Under the pieces are notes generated by a model, which worked only from the letters and a program-made list of their open reading frames with translations, had not been told where the DNA came from and ran no database searches. Position numbers and translations under genes: made by a program. Shown here one piece after another: positions 1 to 10,085 of a stretch of 37,875 bases of DNA. The stretch spans positions 1 through 37,875 of the forward strand of contig JAPMOS010000265.1 in the NCBI GenBank assembly GCA_027972325.1. Reading direction: 5' to 3'. The stretch is from Paratrimastix pyriformis (Eukaryota; Preaxostyla; Paratrimastigidae). The first letter of the stretch is position 1. Each line of letters opens with the position of its first letter.

Positions 1-1690
1 AAGCAGCGGGGGAAAGCAGCAGGGGAGAGAGCAGCAGGGGAGAGCAGGGAAGAGTGAAGGAGAGCAGGGAAGAGTGAAGAAGAGCAGGGAAGCGTGACGG
101 AGAGCAGGGAAGAGTGAAGGTGAGCAGGGGAGAGCAGGGGAGAGCAGGGGAGAGCAGGGGAGAGCAGGGGAGGGTGAGGGAGTGCAGGGAAGAGTGAAGG
201 AGAGCAGGGGAGAGCAGGGGCCAGGGGAGAGTAAAGGAGAGCAGGGGAGTGAAGGAGACCGAGAGCAAGGGAGAACAGTGGAGGATGACTGAGAATGATA
301 GAGGTGAGGGAGGGTGAGGGAGGGTGAGGGAGGGTGAGGGAGGGTGAGGGAGAGCAGAAGAGAGTGAGCAGGATAGTGAGCAGGAGAGTGAAGGAGAGCA
401 GCAGGGGAGAGCAGCAGGGGAAGGAGAGCAGGGGAGAGCAGGGGAGGGTGAAGGAGAATGAGGGAGGGTTGAGAGCAGTGAAGAATGAGGGAGAGCAGGG
501 AAGAATGCAGGAGAGAGAGTGAAGGAGAGCAGAGAGTGAAGGAGAGCAGGGGAGAGCAGGAGGGGGTGAAGGAGAGTGAAGGAGAGTGAAGCGAGCGAAG
601 GTGGGGGAAGGTGGGGGGGGGTGGGATAGAGCAGGGGAGAGCAGGGGAGGGTTTGGGGAGGGCAGGAGGGTGGGGGAGGGCAGGGGGAGAGCAGGGGGGT
701 GGTGGAGGGTTGGAGAGCAGGGGGGTGGGGAGGGTTGGAGAGAGCAGGGGAGGGGTGGGGTGGGGTGGGGTGGGGTGGGGGGGGGGGGGGGGGGGGGGGG
801 GAGCGAGAGCAGGGGAGGGTGGAGGAGAGCAGGGGAGGGTGGAGGAGAGCAGGGGAGGGTGGAGGAGAGCAGGGGAGGGCGGGGAGCAGGGGGAGAGCAG
901 GGGGAGAGCAGGGGGAGAGCAGGGGGAGAGCAGGGGGAGAGCAGGGGAGAGCAGGGGAGAGTGGGGGGGGGGGGGGGGAGGCAGGGAAGGGTGAGTGAAC
1001 GCAGGGAAAAGGGGAGAGCAGGAGAGGTGGGGGAGGGTGATGGAGGACAGGGAGAGTGGGGGAGAGCAGGATGACCAACAGGAGGGGTGCTGAGAGAATG
1101 AAGGAGGCGAGCAGGGGAGGGTGTGGGGAGCAGGGGAGAGTGAAGGAGAGCAGGAGAGAGCAGGAGAGAGCAGGAGAGAGCAGGAGAGAGCAGGAGAGAG
1201 CAGGAGAGAGCAGGAGAGAGCAGGAGAGAGCAGGAGAGGGTGAAGGAGAATGAGGGAGAGTGAGGGTGAGGGAGAACAGTGAAGAGTGAGGGAGAGTAGG
1301 GAAGAGTGAAGGAGAGCAGAGAGCAGAGAGTGAAGGAGAGCAGGGGAGAGCAGGGAAGAGCAGGGGAGTGTGAAGAAGTGTGAATGAGCAGGGGAGAGCA
1401 GCAGGGGAGAGCAGCAGGGGAGAGCAGCAGGGGAGAGCAGCAGGGGAGAGCAGGGGATGGTGAAGGAGAGTGAAGTGAGGGAAGGTGAGGGAAGGTGGGG
1501 GAAGGTGAGGGAGAGCAGGGGAGAGCAGGGAAGGTGAGGGAGAGCAGGGGAGGTGAGGGAGAGCAGGGGAGGGTTGGGGAGAGCAGGAGGGTGGGGGAGG
1601 GCAGGAGGAGGGTGGGGGGGGGGGGTGAGCGAGAGCAGGGGAGGGTGGAGGAGAGCAGGGGAGGGTGGGGGAGCAGGGAGGCCGGGTGGT
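1..1690. repeat. Purine-rich minisatellite field (GGGGAGAGCA-type)
   Basis: Almost pure G+A on the plus strand, built from drifting 10-13 bp units around GGGGAGAGCA. Locally regular stretches are 121-170 (10 bp unit), about 302-350 (GGTGAGGGAG), 890-960 (11 bp), 1149-1240 (10 bp, CAGGAGAGAG) and 1390-1450 (13 bp). Long open frames here are a by-product of the scarcity of stop codons in this composition, and none reads as a protein. A mirror-like homopurine tract of this kind can form triplex or G-quadruplex structures; that is inference. It closely resembles the array at the other end of the window. Confidence 0.95.
751..801 (+). repeat. GGGGT repeats running into a G homopolymer of about 25
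   Basis: About five GGGGT units are followed by an uninterrupted run of G from about 777 to 801. A second, shorter G-run lies near 966-978. This is a strong G-quadruplex candidate, and the exact length is likely to be unreliable in any assembly. Confidence 0.85.
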
Positions 1691-1839
1691 GAGGGTGGTT
1701 TTGGCGAAACTTCCCAAAACTCCAGTTAAACTCTCCACTCCTCCATATTCGTATAACTCTCTGATGAGGGAGAGCATGCCGGCCCATTTTCTTGGCAGAC
1801 CAGGGACATGCGGGCGGTGCGCAGGGGCCCGGCGGCGGG

Positions 1840-1989
1840 GTGGCCGGGGTGGCCGGGGTGGCCGGGGTGGCCGGGGTGGCCGGGGTGGCCGGGGTGGCCG
1901 GGGTGGCCGGGGTGGCCGGGGTGGCCGGGGTGGCCGGGGTGGCCGGGGTGGCCGGGGTGGCCGGGGTGGCCGGGGTGGCCGGGGTGGGT
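1840..1989. repeat. 9-bp tandem array GGCCGGGGT, about 16 copies
   Basis: Near-perfect 9 bp units. Because the period is a multiple of three, every frame reads as a three-residue repeat: Gly-Arg-Gly, Gly-Val-Ala or Gly-Trp-Pro on the plus strand, and Gly-His-Pro (collagen-like) on the minus strand. Flanking sequence gives no gene context, so I treat it as a minisatellite. Confidence 0.93.
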
Positions 1990-2410
1990 CTTGGGGCCAT
2001 GACACCCGTCCAGATGCTGTCCCCCACGGGGCGTGGTGAAGAGGAGGAGAGGAGGAGCGAATGGATGAGAATGCGAGGACGAGTGAATGGGGGAGAGCGA
2101 ATCAGACATGGATGTGGAGGAAGGCTCCAGGAGATGGTGCGCGCGGTCGTTCTGACATTTGTCTTGTCCCGGTTGAACCCTCCCCTCCTCCCCTCCCCCA
2201 GGGCGGAATTCCTTGTACCTCGTCTTTGGGAGTGGGCGCCATGCGTTTTGTGTGACGGAGGCGCGCGAACGGACCTGGGAGAGTGTCAGAGGATGTCGGA
2301 GTGCAGGGGAGGATGATTGAGAGCAGGAGGTGGGGGATGGTGACGGAGGGAGATGGAGAGCAGGTGATCGAGGGAGGACGAGGGACGGTGAGGGATAGCA
2401 GGAGAGGAGG

Positions 2411-2570
2411 AGGCATGGGAAGGCATGGGAAGGCATGGGAAGGCATGGGAAGGCATGGGAAGGCATGGGAAGGCATGGGAAGGCATGGGAAGGCACGGGA
2501 AGGCACGTGAAGGCACGTGAAGGCACGTGAAGGCACGGGAAGGCACGGGAAGGCACGGGAAGGCACGGGG
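2411..2570. repeat. 10-bp tandem array AGGCATGGGA, 16 copies
   Basis: Sixteen consecutive 10 bp units. The first eight are AGGCATGGGA; later ones carry C at position 6, and three carry T at position 8 (AGGCACGTGA). The ordered block of variants suggests growth by unequal exchange. Confidence 0.95.
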
Positions 2571-2846
2571 AGTGATGGAGGAGGAGCGCAGGAGAGGGTG
2601 AAGGAGCAGGGGCGCAGGGGAGGATGAGGGCGCAGGGGAGGGTGGGGGAAAAAGCAGGGAGCGTGAGGAAGGGTGGCGAAGAGTGAGGGATGTTGACGGA
2701 GCGTGAGGGAGGGAGGGAGGGTGAGGGAGGTGAGAGGTCGGCACATTGGACTCGCGGCTGTATGCCAGCGGCGGGTGGCGTGGGTGATGATGAGACGAAT
2801 GGATCCGTACGACGTCAGAATATGGTGGGAAATGGGATGGGGAACA

Positions 2847-2882
2847 GGAGGAGGAGGAGGAGGAGGAGGAGGAGGAGGAGGT
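2847..2882. repeat. GGA trinucleotide run
   Basis: About 12 uninterrupted GGA/AGG triplets inside G-rich low-complexity DNA. On the minus strand it reads as a run of prolines. Confidence 0.9.
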
Positions 2883-3225
2883 GGAGGAGGAAGAGGAGGG
2901 GTGGGTGGGTGGGGGGTGGCGGGAATTGGCAGGGTGGGTGGCGCCGAGACGACAGACTCAAGACTTCGAGCGGCGCGGGGCTTCTCGGCGGAATTAGGGG
3001 ACAGCAGCGCCAAGATGGTCCTCAGGCCCTTGGGGGCGGGTTGGGGAGCAGGGGCTGGGTTGGGGAGCAGGAGCTGGGTTGGGGAGCAAGGGCAGGTGGG
3101 GTGGGGTGGGGTGGGGGGTGGGGTGGCGGCAGACCCTCGAGCTCGACGTTGAGGGATGATCTCGAAGGCCGCTGGTCGGTCGTGAGCGCCGCCGATGCGC
3201 CACGAGCACTGGAACAACCCATCGT

Positions 3226-3273
3226 CACCATCACCATCACCATCATCACCATCACCATCACCATCACCATCAT
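3226..3273. repeat. CACCAT hexanucleotide run
   Basis: Alternating CAC and CAT triplets for about 48 bp. It reads as polyhistidine on the plus strand and as Gly-Asp repeats on the minus strand. It is probably simple-sequence DNA, since no gene model supports it. Confidence 0.9.
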
Positions 3274-4592
3274 GAGGTCCCGCTGCCGAACCCCAAGCAA
3301 CATGCGGTTGCCGGAGGGGGAGTGACGGACGGACCGAAGCCGGAAATGAGCGCCTGCCGGGTGCGATTGGACCACCCGTCCCGTTGGCTCCATCACCCGC
3401 GGCTCGGCCGGCCTGGCTGCTGTTCCCCACCAGGACCAACGGCTGCGGCCGGCCCCGCATGCCCAGTCCCCGCGAGCTCCGCAGGGGCGAGGGCGAGGGG
3501 GCCACCTTGGACGGGGTGGGCGGCCCGAGGCGCGACTTAGCCGGCGAGCCTGGCGGGGTGGCGGCGGGCGTGGGGACGATCCCGAGGAGGCCTCCAGGCG
3601 CAGGCAGCCGCGGATGCGTCCGAGATGAGCTGCAACGACCGCAGCAGGGCTCGGCTGCGGGCTTGTTGGACCCCGAGTGCGGCCCGAAGACGGCCGTCTT
3701 GACGGGGTAGGGGGTTGGGGCGACGAGAATGATGATGGGCCATTCGAAGAACGGCAGGGCACAGACATCAACAACACCCATGTCATTCATGTCATCAGCA
3801 CCCATGCCCTCATCACCCCTGTCATCATATCAGGTTGGGGGCGGACCACTGAGGGGCGCAGGCTGGCGCTGGGGGCGGACCACTGAGGGGCGCAAGCTGG
3901 CGCGCCTCTGCGGCGAGGGGGAGACCAGGAAAAGACGGGACGGTGAGTGGCCAGCGAGAGCCGGGATGGGAGTGACGATGAGGCCATGGAATGGATGGAA
4001 GAAAGAGCGAGGCCGGTGGGCAGGGGAGGCGCGGAGGAGGAGGGAGGAGGAGGTGCAAGGGGGGCGGCAGGGGGCCGGGGCGGCGGTACGGACGGGTCGT
4101 CCTCGAAAGGGGCTGCTTGAGGCCCGTGGCCTCTGCAACCGAAAAAACGGGACAGGAGCAGGAGTGCAGGGGACGACAATGGGGATGAGAGATGGCCGGG
4201 CAGGGGTGGCATGGGGATGAGAGGTGCCGGGGAGTGAGGAGAACGGGGCGGGGAAGTGCCGGACCCTTCTCGGGGGAGGCGCCCCTGCCCGGGGCCGGGC
4301 CGTTGCGGCCGCGTATGCAGCCATCTGGGCGGCCGCGGTCGAGGAGACGAAGGGCAGCGGCAGGACAGGGGTGATGGTCAGGGCCCAGCTGGTAGCGGCG
4401 CCCCCACTGCCCGCCAGCAGGGGCGGGGTTCCCCCGGTCGCATAGACCCTCGAGTTTTGAATTCCCTTGCCCCGATTTTTGCGTCGATTCTCTCGCTGCC
4501 TTTTGCTAATTTCCAATGAACAAGACTGAAGAACAATCTGGGATGACGATGGAGCAAATGGAAGAAGCCGGGAAGATCGAGGAGAAGAAAGG

Positions 4593-5527
4593 ATGCAGAA
4601 GCAGCTGTTGCGCAATCGGAGGCTGCGAGCAAAAAGAGACGTGAGGGTAAGGTCGGTATATTTCGCTTTTGTGGTGGGGTGAGGGGGGGACCTGCATCGG
4701 GTCCCGGCCCTATCAATGTGATCGTGGTCTTACTGGTAGTTTGTTGGATGATGTCTCTTTTGTCGCAGAGAGTCCGTGTTCCGGTTCGTTTCAAGAAGCC
4801 TCTGGACTCGTCCTCGCCCAACTATCGAAACTTGACATTGGCAATGGAGAGGGATGGATTCGCTGAGCCGCTTGTGGAGGGCTCCTACCCCTCCTTTGAG
4901 GTGCTCATCTATGAAGACGATTTAGAGCTATTGGACAAGTTTTGTGGGGTGAAGGGATTGGACATCCTGGACCACCGAATGGAGGAATTACCTGAGTCGC
5001 GCTCAGCCACTACGATTGTTGGGGACTTCTCCCTGGAGTTGCTCCTGAAAGCGATTAGGGAAGCCAATCCTGGCTGCTTTGTGACTGGGAAACAAGTTCA
5101 TGGCAAGGTCTGTCAGGTGGGGGTTGGGAATGATCATCTCTTGGTAGGTGCAAGACCCTATGATGAAGGTGTTCCGTGTGCTATGTGTGGTGAGGGGCCC
5201 GCCAGTGTGGCCATCGGTCGTGGCGGGTCGCCGGCCGATTTTGCCGGGGAGCGGTCGGAGCAGTTCGAGAATGTGCCTGGCAAGACGGTCATCGTGCTGA
5301 GGCCGGCCGGTTGCAGATCGGTGGCCGACGTGATGCGGTGGTTTGCGACGAGCGGTCTCACCGCCCCGGACCAAATCAAACTGAAGGATCGCGATTTGGA
5401 TTCGGGGCGGTTGGACGGGGGCTTCGTCCTCCGCATCCCGACCGACGAGGTCCCCAGGGCCCGGGCTATGGCGCGGAGGGGGCAGGAAGTGGGGGCTGTT
5501 GTTGTTGCGGATACGGGCGGGCTGTGA
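4593..5527 (+). CDS. Two-exon gene, hypothetical protein of about 270 residues
   Basis: I do not recognise the family. Exon 1 is 4593-4646 (18 codons, MQKQLLRNRRLRAKRDVR) and exon 2 is 4769-5527, ending in TGA. The intron 4647-4768 begins GTAAGG and ends in a pyrimidine-rich stretch plus GCAG. Joining them keeps the frame and gives a strongly basic N-terminus (Arg/Lys rich, about residues 1-30), which could bind nucleic acid or act as a targeting peptide. The body is mixed alpha/beta in character, with an acidic patch IYEDDLELLDKF around residues 60-75 and a Cys pair in PCAMCGEGP. The chosen ATG is the first after an in-frame stop at 4527-4529. Without splicing, an ATG at 4679 would open the same exon-2 frame with a hydrophobic leader, which is the alternative model. 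More exons upstream cannot be excluded. The gene ends 164 bp before the first DIRS-like fossil. Confidence 0.6.
4647..4768 (+). other. Predicted GT-AG spliceosomal intron (122 bp)
   Basis: The donor is AGG|GTAAGG and the acceptor CTCTTTTGTCGCAG|AGAG. The exon 1 frame reads straight into the exon 2 frame (…DVR|RVRVPVRF). Canonical borders argue against a lineage that mostly uses non-canonical GC or GA donors. Confidence 0.6.
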
Positions 5528-5690
5528 GTGAAGGAGCTGGGCGGGTTGTGGACGGGTGCGTGGGGGTGGGCAGCTGCTGTGATCATCGGCCCCCCCCCCC
5601 TATTTCTCCCTGTCCTTCTGTGTTGGCACTGTCTGAAAACGAGTGGAAGGGAGCTGGTGAAGGGTGCAGAAAGGGGACTGGGTGGAGAAT

Positions 5691-5840
5691 GGTGGGATAG
5701 CCGAGTAATCTCTTCCCCAAACAAACCCAAACCAAGAAAGAGTGAACACTTGCACAGCAAGCACGCAAAACGGCACTGACATCCAAAAATTTTATCAAAA
5801 GAATTTGACATGTCATGTCAGTGCCGGCAGTCGACTCGTC
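5691..5840 (-). repeat. DIRS-a right terminal repeat with inner hairpin
   Basis: The outer edge reads GGTGGGATAGCCGAG, then TCTTCCCCAAACAAACCC and AAACCAAGAAAGAGTGAAC. Further in, GGCACTGACAT (5772-5782) pairs with ATGTCAGTGCC (5815-5825) around an AT-rich loop. The same module is found inverted at 20265-20391 and 25910-26063. The left-end version, which shares everything from CCCCAAAC to CGACTCGTCC but has a different outer edge, is at 13398 and 27241. Confidence 0.75.
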
Positions 5841-6636
5841 CTTTAAGCATAAGCCCATTCGGACGACGACACGCCAGCCACCGACGCAGAGTAAGGTGGG
5901 AAGGGAGTCAGTACCGCGCAACGCAGTAAAACAATCCAGCTGGGAGTCACAGCTCCCGAAGGTTTCAAAGAACACGAAGAAGAGAGATTCATGATCAACC
6001 ATGCGAACCCCAAACATCTCCCCAAGCGGGTCGCGACCCGCCCCGGGGGGTGCACGTCTAGTCAGGGAAAGAGGAGGCTGGAGAAAACCCCGACGCACCG
6101 CTGTAACCGGTCAGCAAAAAACAGGTGGGAGAGGAGAAGCCACAAATAAAAGGAGGGGCGAAACCTGCAAAGGCCCCGAAGGTACCGAGTCTTCCCGTAC
6201 CCGGCACTCTTCCTTAGGGGAGTCCTTCCCTCAACGGGTCGGACTCCCCGCATAAAATAAGAAGATCGGACAAAACAGCGAGAGGACTCGTTATCCGGCA
6301 TGGCGCGGGCCAAAGGCACGCGTCGAGAAAAACGCAGAGCACGACGGAGCCGCGACAGGCACCTTGCCTCGCAGATCCCAGGAGGGTTCTCCGACCCCGT
6401 GCTCGCGGCCTCTTCGTCACCAGTCGCCGACCGACGCCGATGAAGAGGTGGAGGCACCTTGCCGTGTGGGCGTCAAGTTCTGTAAAAGAACAAGCCCCCA
6501 CCAAAAAAGCCAAACCCGAAGGGAGAGAGAGCACAAAAGGTGACGTATCGATCGCCACTTCAGAGTGCTCAACCAATATCCCTCCCGCGAGAGGGAGGTG
6601 TGTGGTGGAGTGGGGTGGTTCACGGGGACAACGACC

Positions 6637-6900
6637 ACGATGAAATCACATGAGCTGTCGTCAAATCAAAACAGACGGCAGTGAAAGAAAACCCCACCCC
6701 CATATGAACGAGGAGGAGGTATGGTGTCCACCACGACCACGATAAAGCCACATGGCTGTTGCCAACAAAACGGTGGTGAAAGACAACACCCCGCACCACG
6801 ATGAAGTCCCTCGAGCTGTTGTCCATTCATAGCAGACCAGGGGAAAGACAACTCCCACACCGCTATGAAGGTGCATGCTGGGTGTCCTACAAGAGCACAA
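6637..6900. repeat. Degenerate tandem motif (ACCACGATGAAG…GCTGTTG)
   Basis: Four drifting copies of a motif like CCACGATGAAGTCC…GAGCTGTTG start near 6637, 6737, 6796 and 6859. The reverse complement is present in both other DIRS-a right parts (about 19200-19470 and 24840-25110), so it belongs to the element. Confidence 0.55.
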
Positions 6901-7050
6901 CGAGCAGGATGAACCCATAACCCATAAGCTGCAAGCAAAGTACCTGGGGTGAATAACCACACCTCACTCACCCCACCATGATTACCTAATCACATCTGAC
7001 GAGGGTGAATGAGGGTGAATGAAGGGGGACTCCGCGTAAGCCGGGAAGTA

Positions 7051-7072
7051 TCACACACACACACACACACAC
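7051..7072. repeat. CA microsatellite
   Basis: Eleven uninterrupted CA-type dinucleotides. Absent from the equivalent place in the two other DIRS-a copies, so it expanded after they split. Confidence 0.9.
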
Positions 7073-7400
7073 GAATGAAGGGTGGTGACTTAAGGGCAAA
7101 ACGGCCCCGATAAGGCCCCCACACTGTTGTCAAAGGGAATCTAACAAGCTTGAAACCCAGCCACACATTGCCTCTCCCACTAGGCAGGCCAACTGACTTG
7201 TCAATCAGATCGTGTGGATGAAAAGGCAACAGTAACGCCAAGGCAGCACGTAGTAAGACAGCGCCGTGAAGACAAAATGCCCACCATCATTCACTGTCTG
7301 TGGGTACACGTTGACGTGCAGCTGTCGAGAGTTCGCGGGGAAAGCAGAAACAAACAAACCCAGTGCCACTCATCAGGCAGGGAGGTGGTGGGAGCTTGTC

Positions 7401-7513
7401 TTGGTTTGGGTTTGTTTGGGAAGAGATTACTCGGCTATCCCACCATTCTCCTTCACGAGTTCGGAGAACGAGGGACAGCCTTCGTGGGATAGCCCCAAAC
7501 AAACCCAAACCAA
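7401..7513 (-). repeat. DIRS-a internal complementary region (113 bp)
   Basis: Begins TTGGTTTGGGTTTGTTTGGG and ends with its inverted match CCCCAAACAAACCC…CCAA. The first half is complementary to the outer edge of the right terminal repeat (seen at 5691 and 26063) and the second half to the outer edge of the left terminal repeat (seen at 13398 and 27241). A short block made of the complements of both outer edges is the defining internal complementary region of DIRS-1-type retroelements, thought to guide circularisation of the cDNA. On its own it could be mistaken for a 113 bp inverted-repeat transposon. Confidence 0.65.
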
Positions 7514-7924
7514 GAAAGAGTGAACACCATACCAAAGGAATAGCTTTCCCCACCTCTTAACTCGACACCAAGCTCCTCTCGGCCGATGAGCCGACTCTAC
7601 CCATGCCCATCCGGGTGTTGGGAGTGCGCGTGCCGGAGGGGCAGCACACCAGAAGGAGCATTAAACAGGTGAGACATACCCACTCCACAGTGTCCCCCGC
7701 ATGTGCCGGGGTCGCCCCGAAAGGTGCCGAGTGCTGCCGTTGCTTCCGGCAGAGAGGCACAGCCCGCCTGGAAAAGGCATCAGTCGATGCGAATGCAGGC
7801 ATGAACAGCCTCACACCGCCCCCAGCAAAACCCCACGATGATGGTGCTGGTGTGGTGGTTCCGATCTGAAGGTGCTGGTGTGATGCCGCTGCTGGTGTGA
7901 GAGTGAACGCCAGGAGGCATGTGA

Positions 7925-8660
7925 GGCACACAGGCCCGCCCCCAGAAGCATCACGCAGCTGTCCTGGTATGCCAGGACGCATTCAAGGGCATGATGAGCA
8001 CACAGGCCCGCCCTGAAAAACACCACTCCAGTGGTGCTGTGTGATGGTGTCGGCGTGATGCTGCTGCTGGTGTGAGAATGTACACCAGGGGCATGTGGGC
8101 ACACTCAGGCCCGCCCTGAGACGCATCAAGCAGCTGTCCTGGTGTGCCAGGACGCATTCAAGGGCATGATGAGCACACAGGCCCGCCCTGAAAATTCACC
8201 GCACTGGTGGTACTGATGATGCTGTTGGTGTGTGAGAGTGCACACCAGGGCTTATGGGGGGGCACACTCAGGTCCGCCCCCAGACGCCTCAAACAGATGT
8301 CCTGGTGCCAGGACCCATCCAAGGGCATGATGAGCACACAGGCCCGCCCTGAAAAATCACCGCACTGGTGGTACTGATGATGCTGTTGGTGTGTGAGAGT
8401 GCACACCCAGGTCCGACCCCAGACGCATCAAACGGATGTCCTGGTGTACCAGGACCCGATGCGCACACAGGTTTCGCCCCGAGAAAACGTCAAACTGATG
8501 GAGCGTGTGGTGGTGATGGTGCTGTGATAATGCTACTGGCGTGAGAGTGCATCCAGGGGGCATGCTGGGCGCACTCAGGCCCGCCCCAGACGATGGTCTG
8601 CCAGGACAGATCCAAGGACATGATGAGCACACAAGCCCGCCCCAGAAAAGCACCAACTCT
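7925..8660. repeat. Satellite-like array inside DIRS-a, 140-175 bp units
   Basis: About five drifting units, each with AGGCCCGCCC, a CAGCTGTCCTGGTGTGCCAGGAC-like dyad, GGGCATGATGAGCACACAG and a GATGCTGCTG run. Unit starts near 7930, 8105, 8270, 8410 and 8577. The reverse complement is present in both other copies (about 17755-18300 and 23365-23910). Translations in any frame are only repeats. Confidence 0.7.
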
Positions 8661-9720
8661 TGGTGCTGCCGTGCAGCAGTGCACCATAGGCCAGCAAGGC
8701 CGCCCTCAAGGACACCCCACCGGGTAACAGTGTGGGTGTGCCCGTGAACACGCACTGGCTGATGAGTGCAAAGACACACTCGCGGCACCGCCCTTCATTG
8801 TGGCCGCGGAGGCATGAGTGGGTAAACATACCCCTGTGGATATATACACCCATTGGCATAGGGCATTCGGATATACAACGGATCGCCCTCATGAGAAAGC
8901 CAGCGGTGCAAGTCTGCCAAGGTCCCAGTATTGGGGTGACGGTCATAGGCAAGCACAGACCCACCCTCAGGTGTGGGTGTGACAGCGCACATGATATCAG
9001 ACGAGCACCCACTGAGGAAAGAAGTGAAAACTATTAAGCTTGCTGGCGGTCAGTGAACTATCTCCATTCTCTACACCTAGCAGTGCCGAAGTCCCAAAGT
9101 TGTTTCTGACCTGACCGCCAGCTTTGCTGGTGCCTCGATCCCAGTGTGTGAGACCCGTGGGTGCATAAGTATGAGCGCCTGTTCCTGACGCCGAAGAGCA
9201 TGTCCTCTCCCGGGGTATGGTCTCGCAGTCTGTTGTTGTTTCTGACCCAGTGAGAGTGGTCTGTGTGAGCATCCGTGCCCGGTGTGGGCGCAGACAAGCA
9301 CATGTTCGCCAAACCAAATGCTCTTGGTAATGAGTGTCCGTGTGTGAGGTGTGAACTCTCTACTACGGGCAGCTCCCCAGTGGAGCAGAAATTCGATGGA
9401 ATAATGCCACCTCGCTGTGGGCACCGCGGTCAAGTGCACAGTAGCCCTCAGTCTCGTTTATGAATGGACAGAGTGACCCCAAGCAGGAGTGATCGTGATG
9501 GGTCCAAGACAGGGTGCTCGCCCTCCCGGGACGGAGCCCCCATCATGTCCCTTGGAGCAGGGGATGGGATGAGACGGAGTGATGGGCAGGGACAGGAAGG
9601 TGCACATGGGTGCTGCGACTGGTGTGTCACACAATGAGGAAGGAGAGAGAACATTCCGACGGACTTTCCCTCTGCTGCTGCCAAGGCAGTCGGCCCCCCT
9701 GTCGCGCCTGAAAGTTGACG

Positions 9721-10012
9721 GGGTATTTCTCGGCCGGTACGGCTGTTTGTGGGGTGCCCGGGGAGACTGGATGGCCAATGTGAGCTCGACCCAAGGTGGT
9801 CAGCCCGTGGATCCACCATGTGCAGGGTCGCGAGGTTGTGACGCTCCCTCCGTGCGCGATGGTCAAAGGAAGTGAACCCCTTCCGCATGAACGGTACAAT
9901 GCGGGAAAGTGCATCCCCCGGGACTTGACAACCTGGTAGTAATTGCCCCAACTGTTAGCTGATGTGAAGCTGAAGAATGCTGCCGGACCGTTGGGGGATT
10001 CGGGGGGGGGTG
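9721..10012. other. Unassigned stretch before the first retroposon
   Basis: No gene or repeat recognised. It continues from the faded edge of the DIRS-a fossil up to the target site of the retroposon. A long minus-strand open frame across it also runs antisense through the retroposon gene and is not convincing. Confidence 0.5.
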
Positions 10013-10085
10013 AGGAGCCCCTCCCCCCGGTTGAAGTCTCGGCGTTGCACGTTCCCTTTGCTCCGCGTTCTGCCCGTTTCTGGCC

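Larger units (their letters stand above)
2571..4592. other. G-rich low-complexity DNA, no supported gene
   Basis: About 2 kb rich in G on the plus strand with short arrays inside it, including two 34 bp copies at 3837-3904. A long open frame on the minus strand (2102-3805, 567 codons) is proline, serine and histidine rich, and it runs straight through the 10-bp array, the GGA run and the CACCAT run. A second minus-strand frame is also open over much of the same stretch. Openness in two frames at once points to composition rather than coding, although the part at about 3270-3805 has less repetitive sequence and could be an exon. Confidence 0.6.
5691..9720 (-). mobile_element. DIRS-a fossil, right-hand part (about 4.0 kb)
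   Basis: A DIRS-like retroelement remnant lying on the minus strand. Its right terminal repeat is at 5691-5840, its internal complementary region at 7401-7513 and its satellite-like block at about 7925-8660. It is the reverse-complement relative of 16285-20391 and 21897-26063, visibly diverged from them (my impression from reading is roughly 85-90 per cent), while those two are almost identical to each other. Homology fades near 9720, about 300 bp before the equivalent end of the other copies. No reverse transcriptase or recombinase domain is recognisable in it. It appears broken and is the oldest of the three copies. A 16 bp palindrome, GCGGGTCGCGACCCGC, lies near 6027. Confidence 0.7.

Noticed and set aside
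586-1074. Long Gly/Arg/Glu-rich open frames in the first kilobase
   Set aside because: They arise in homopurine tandem repeats where stop codons are rare, and all three plus-strand frames are open together.
1726-2556. Collagen-like Gly-His-Pro open frame on the minus strand
   Set aside because: The collagen-like part is exactly the 9-bp minisatellite, the rest is the reverse of the 10-bp array, and there is no signal peptide or flanking domain.
5772-5825. Rho-independent terminator or integron attC-like site
   Set aside because: The setting is eukaryotic, no integrase gene or cassette array accompanies it, and the hairpin is always the inner part of a DIRS-a terminal repeat.
7401-7513. A 113 bp MITE with 20 bp inverted repeats
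   Set aside because: Each half occurs separately as the outer edge of a longer terminal repeat, and the block never shows its own target duplication. A DIRS internal complementary region explains it better.
7925-8660. CRISPR array
   Set aside because: Units of 140-175 bp drift continuously, with no constant repeat and unique spacer pattern and no cas genes.
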